Of a DNA stretch of 23,525 nucleotides, positions 21,597 through 23,525 are shown in pieces. The notes under the pieces were generated by a model. It did not search any database. It was not told the origin of the DNA and saw only the letters and a program-made list of their open reading frames with translations. Positions within the stretch are counted from its first letter, which is position 1, and every line of letters begins with the position of its first letter. Made by a program: the position numbers and the translations under genes. Origin of the DNA: Bacteroidota bacterium (GTDB taxonomy: Bacteria > Bacteroidota > Bacteroidia > Bacteroidales > UBA1556); contig QNXT01000315.1 in assembly GCA_003973505.1 (NCBI GenBank), positions 1-23,525 on the forward strand. The letters run 5' to 3'.

Positions 21597-22787
21597 TTAA
21601 TACAAAAAGCCAAAAAGCCAAAGCGGAATTTTATTTGCAAAGCCATATTCTATATCATCGGCAGCAATATATGCATCTTTTATTCCAGCAATTTGTTTGT
21701 TTGTCTTGTCTTTTCCACCAATTTCGAAAAGGTATTTATCATTTACCATAAAATCACCTTTTTTAGGATAGGTAACTATATTGTTTTGTGAAAGCTGATT
21801 TAAGAAAAAGGTTTCTCGTAAATTTCCAATGTTTGTATTGTTTTCCGATAAAGCATAAGCTATATTTGTATTTGCAAGATAAATTTTGTCTGGTTTGTTT
21901 AAGTAATTAATACCATTAGTATTTGAGCCGAGCCACTTTATTGTTTGTGCTTTGTCTAAATAATATAAGTATTTAAGAAGTGTTTCGCGTGAAGTATTAG
22001 TTTGTCTTGCTAACTTTTCAATATTTGGTTTAAATGGAACTATACGAGATATTATGCTTAATAAACTTTTTAGTTTAATTATTGATGAAAAATCTATATT
22101 ATGAATTGCAGGTAAATCGCTTTCTAAAACTAAATTTATCGAACTTATAAGTTGTTTTAAATAATCAGAATTAGCATCTAAGAAAAAAGGATAATAGCCT
22201 TCTTTTAAATATTCATTAAATAACGCTAATGGTCTCGATCTTTTTAATATTTCCGTAACAATTTTATCTGAATTGCTTAAAATTTGCTCAAGGGTATATG
22301 TTGGTAAATCAATATTGTATTTCAATTTCAAAAATTCGCGAAACGACAAGCCTGCCAAATTATGCAATACTGCTCTACGGCTTAAATCATGGCTCCCCTT
22401 ATGTATTTCAAGGGCCGACGAACTTGTGAAAATTATTTTTAATTCTGGTAAATTGTCATAAATATTTTTTAGCTCTTGCGACCAATTTCTGTATTTATGA
22501 ACTTCATCAATTAATAAATATGTACCTCCGTATTTAACAAAATCTTCGGCAAAATAGACTAACTTATTTTCAGCAAAATAAACATCGTCTAAACTAATAT
22601 ACATAGCATTTTCTGTTGCTTGTATTTGCTTTAGATATTGCAGCATCATAATAGTTTTTCCAGTTCCTCTTGCACCAGTTATTCCTATCATTCGCCTATC
22701 CCAATTAATAGTACTATATAAGTATCTTTTAAAGTTGAAATTTGTTCTATTTACCGCTTTTATTGATAGTTGTTTTAACCTCTCCAT
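21597..22787 (-). CDS. AAA ATPase with DUF4143 domain
   Basis: The 396-residue protein belongs to the AAA_14/DUF4143 group: Walker A GARGTGKT (38-45), Walker B YLLIDEVHKY (90-99; Asp94, Glu95), sensor 1 IIFTSSS, then a winged-helix stretch (about 255-300: NIEKLARQTNTSRETLLKYL) and a restriction-endonuclease-like C terminus (FLNQLSQNNIVTYPKKGDF, FEIGGKDKTNKQ), here with few acidic residues. These proteins are common, often in multiple copies in gut and sediment Bacteroidota and archaea, and their role is unknown; a link to mobile DNA or defence has been proposed, not shown. It is complete, points toward the tRNA gene and has its own promoter. Possible horizontal acquisition next to a tRNA. Confidence 0.8.
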   Translation of the reverse strand: MERLKQLSIKAVNRTNFNFKRYLYSTINWDRRMIGITGARGTGKTIMMLQYLKQIQATENAMYISLDDVYFAENKLVYFAEDFVKYGGTYLLIDEVHKYRNWSQELKNIYDNLPELKIIFTSSSALEIHKGSHDLSRRAVLHNLAGLSFREFLKLKYNIDLPTYTLEQILSNSDKIVTEILKRSRPLALFNEYLKEGYYPFFLDANSDYLKQLISSINLVLESDLPAIHNIDFSSIIKLKSLLSIISRIVPFKPNIEKLARQTNTSRETLLKYLYYLDKAQTIKWLGSNTNGINYLNKPDKIYLANTNIAYALSENNTNIGNLRETFFLNQLSQNNIVTYPKKGDFMVNDKYLFEIGGKDKTNKQIAGIKDAYIAADDIEYGFANKIPLWLFGFLY

Positions 22788-22804
22788 ACTAATTTATATT
22801 TCCG

Positions 22805-22812
22805 CAAATATA
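22805..22812 (-). promoter_or_regulatory. -7 promoter element of the AAA ATPase gene
   Basis: On the minus strand TATATTTG matches TAnnTTTG, 17 bases before the ATG at 22787. The -33 position carries no TTTG. Confidence 0.45.
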
Positions 22813-22986
22813 CAAATTCAAAATTACATTTGCTAAAAAATAGTCATAATTCACAAATAGACTTGTGATTTTTAACCAATATTTTCAGTTTATACTTATG
22901 AATATTGGAATATACACAAATAAAAACGACACGAAATATTGTTAGAACTATTTCTTTAACATTCATAAAATCAAAAGGGTATTAAG

Positions 22987-23322
22987 TCAAATTCTAATTC
23001 TTGGCTTTATCAAAAAACTTTGAACTCTAAGCAACACTCCTTCATTATCATAAATCCTCCCTTTTCCTTTTTCTAGCAGACTGTACATAATGCAAAGGAA
23101 CTAATCAGTATCATCTGCCCAAGCACCTTTTTGCCATTTACTACGGTGTTTTTCTTGAATAATCTGACTGTAATCAGTTAAGCCATCAGGGTAATTGGCT
23201 CGCACTTCTTCCTTGGACATAAACTCCGTACCCAAGCCCAAGGCATCGCCTATCACTAGACCATAGGTTAGGCATTTTATTTTGTTGGTTTGGGTTAGGG
23301 TTATTTTTATTGTTGCTTTCAA
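22987..23322 (-). pseudogene. decayed ADP-ribosylglycohydrolase (DraG family) gene
   Basis: The translated frame gives KCLTYGLVIGDALGLGTEF, then YPDGLTDYSQIIQEKHRSKW and AWADDTD, the N terminus and first metal-binding motif of DraG-type enzymes that remove ADP-ribose from proteins or metabolites. Three lesions are visible. The codon after DDTD is TAG (23101-23103), where relatives commonly have glutamine, a one-base CAG-to-TAG change. Behind the stop about 18 residues continue the family (FLCIMYSLLEKGKGRIYD), then similarity ends and a TGA follows at 22987. No ATG opens the frame: the ATG at 23329 lies in another frame, and a TGA stands two codons before the TTG at 23322. Most of the enzyme (normally about 250-350 residues) is missing, so it cannot be active. 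Confidence 0.75.
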
Positions 23323-23398
23323 ACTTCATTGTTTTTTTTTCAAAATGTTCCTTTGCTTTCCATTGTGTTACAAAGTGACAGATTTATTACTATAATTA

Positions 23399-23525
23399 TG
23401 TCCAACTTTTTAGGGTGCTAATACAGAATAATATCTAGCTGTTCTATTTTATAATCCCCAACTGTATAGTGTATATAAATTATTTTTTTCAACACCTCAA
23501 ACTCAAAAAGTAACGAACGAAGATG
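23399..23525 (+). mobile_element. possible left end of an IS3-like element (runs off the window)
   Basis: TGTCCAACTTTTTAGGGTGC (23399-23418) resembles the terminal inverted repeat of IS3-family elements, which I recall as TGTCCAACTTTTTGGGGTCA. It would be the outer end of an element extending right. The final three bases, ATG at 23523, stand where orfA could begin. Neither transposase nor the other end is in the window, so this rests on 17 of 20 bases and memory. Otherwise nothing is seen from 23330 to 23525. Confidence 0.3.

Noticed and set aside
23101..23322. Intact 73-residue gene
   Set aside because: The family needs about 250 or more residues, the stop interrupts the conserved motif, and the frame has no ATG; called a pseudogene.

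Overview
The window looks like a chromosome segment of an AT-rich member of the Bacteroidota, probably class Bacteroidia (Bacteroidales/Marinilabiliales-like). Four things point there: the order rpmG - DUF4295 - ftsY - rimO; a RprX/RprY-type two-component pair; repeated matches to the Bacteroidota sigma-factor -7 box TAnnTTTG (with a -33 TTTG in the best cases) in front of genes on both strands; and mostly absent Shine-Dalgarno sequences. The species cannot be told from the sequence.

Layout. 1-2177 (minus): the start of pfkA behind an RlmL-type 23S rRNA methyltransferase that has a 300-residue charged tail. 2178-2841: a gene-free stretch with a well-formed candidate small RNA (promoter, stem-loops, intrinsic terminator) and two abutting dyads. 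2842-6275 (plus): an RprX-like kinase, a MITE-like insertion with 8-bp target duplication, an RprY-like regulator, a degenerate thioredoxin-glutaredoxin fusion, and a stand-alone divergent GroES ending in a strong terminator. 6276-7865: a MazEF-type toxin-antitoxin pair with its own promoter, bracketed by two direct copies of a hairpin-forming CTTTGTG repeat. 7866-10687 (plus): rpmG, the 50-residue DUF4295 protein, ftsY and rimO. 10740-12909: a secreted MORN-repeat protein, then, convergent with it, an Lrp/AsnC regulator in an operon with a small probable ribbon-helix-helix protein; a heptamer microsatellite; and a small zinc-ribbon protein. 13451-16102: a large secreted helical-repeat protein. 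16205-19242: a three-gene glycosylation operon (GT39-like membrane enzyme, methyltransferase, ALG5/DPM1-like GT2). 19243-21289: a palindrome-rich 226-bp element and a secreted M23 peptidase. 21322-22787: tRNA-Arg(CCG) and a convergent AAA/DUF4143 ATPase. 22987-23525: a decayed ADP-ribosylglycohydrolase gene and possibly the left end of an IS3-like element that runs out of the window.

How the genes fit together. Most of the window is housekeeping: translation (rpmG, DUF4295, rimO, rlmL, tRNA-Arg), protein targeting and folding (ftsY, groES-like), envelope maintenance (M23 peptidase, rprXY) and surface glycosylation, where the GT2 probably makes a polyprenyl-phosphate sugar used by the GT39 enzyme. 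On top lies an unusually dense set of small non-coding repeats: a MITE with nested palindromes, three CTTTGTG hairpin elements, a dispersed 27-bp repeat, a heptamer array and a 226-bp nested palindrome. They occupy nearly all the long gene-free stretches and the toxin-antitoxin insertion point. No CRISPR array, prophage or biosynthetic cluster was seen. The least explained items are the candidate small RNA, the MITE between rprX and rprY, and the repeat-bracketed toxin-antitoxin module.
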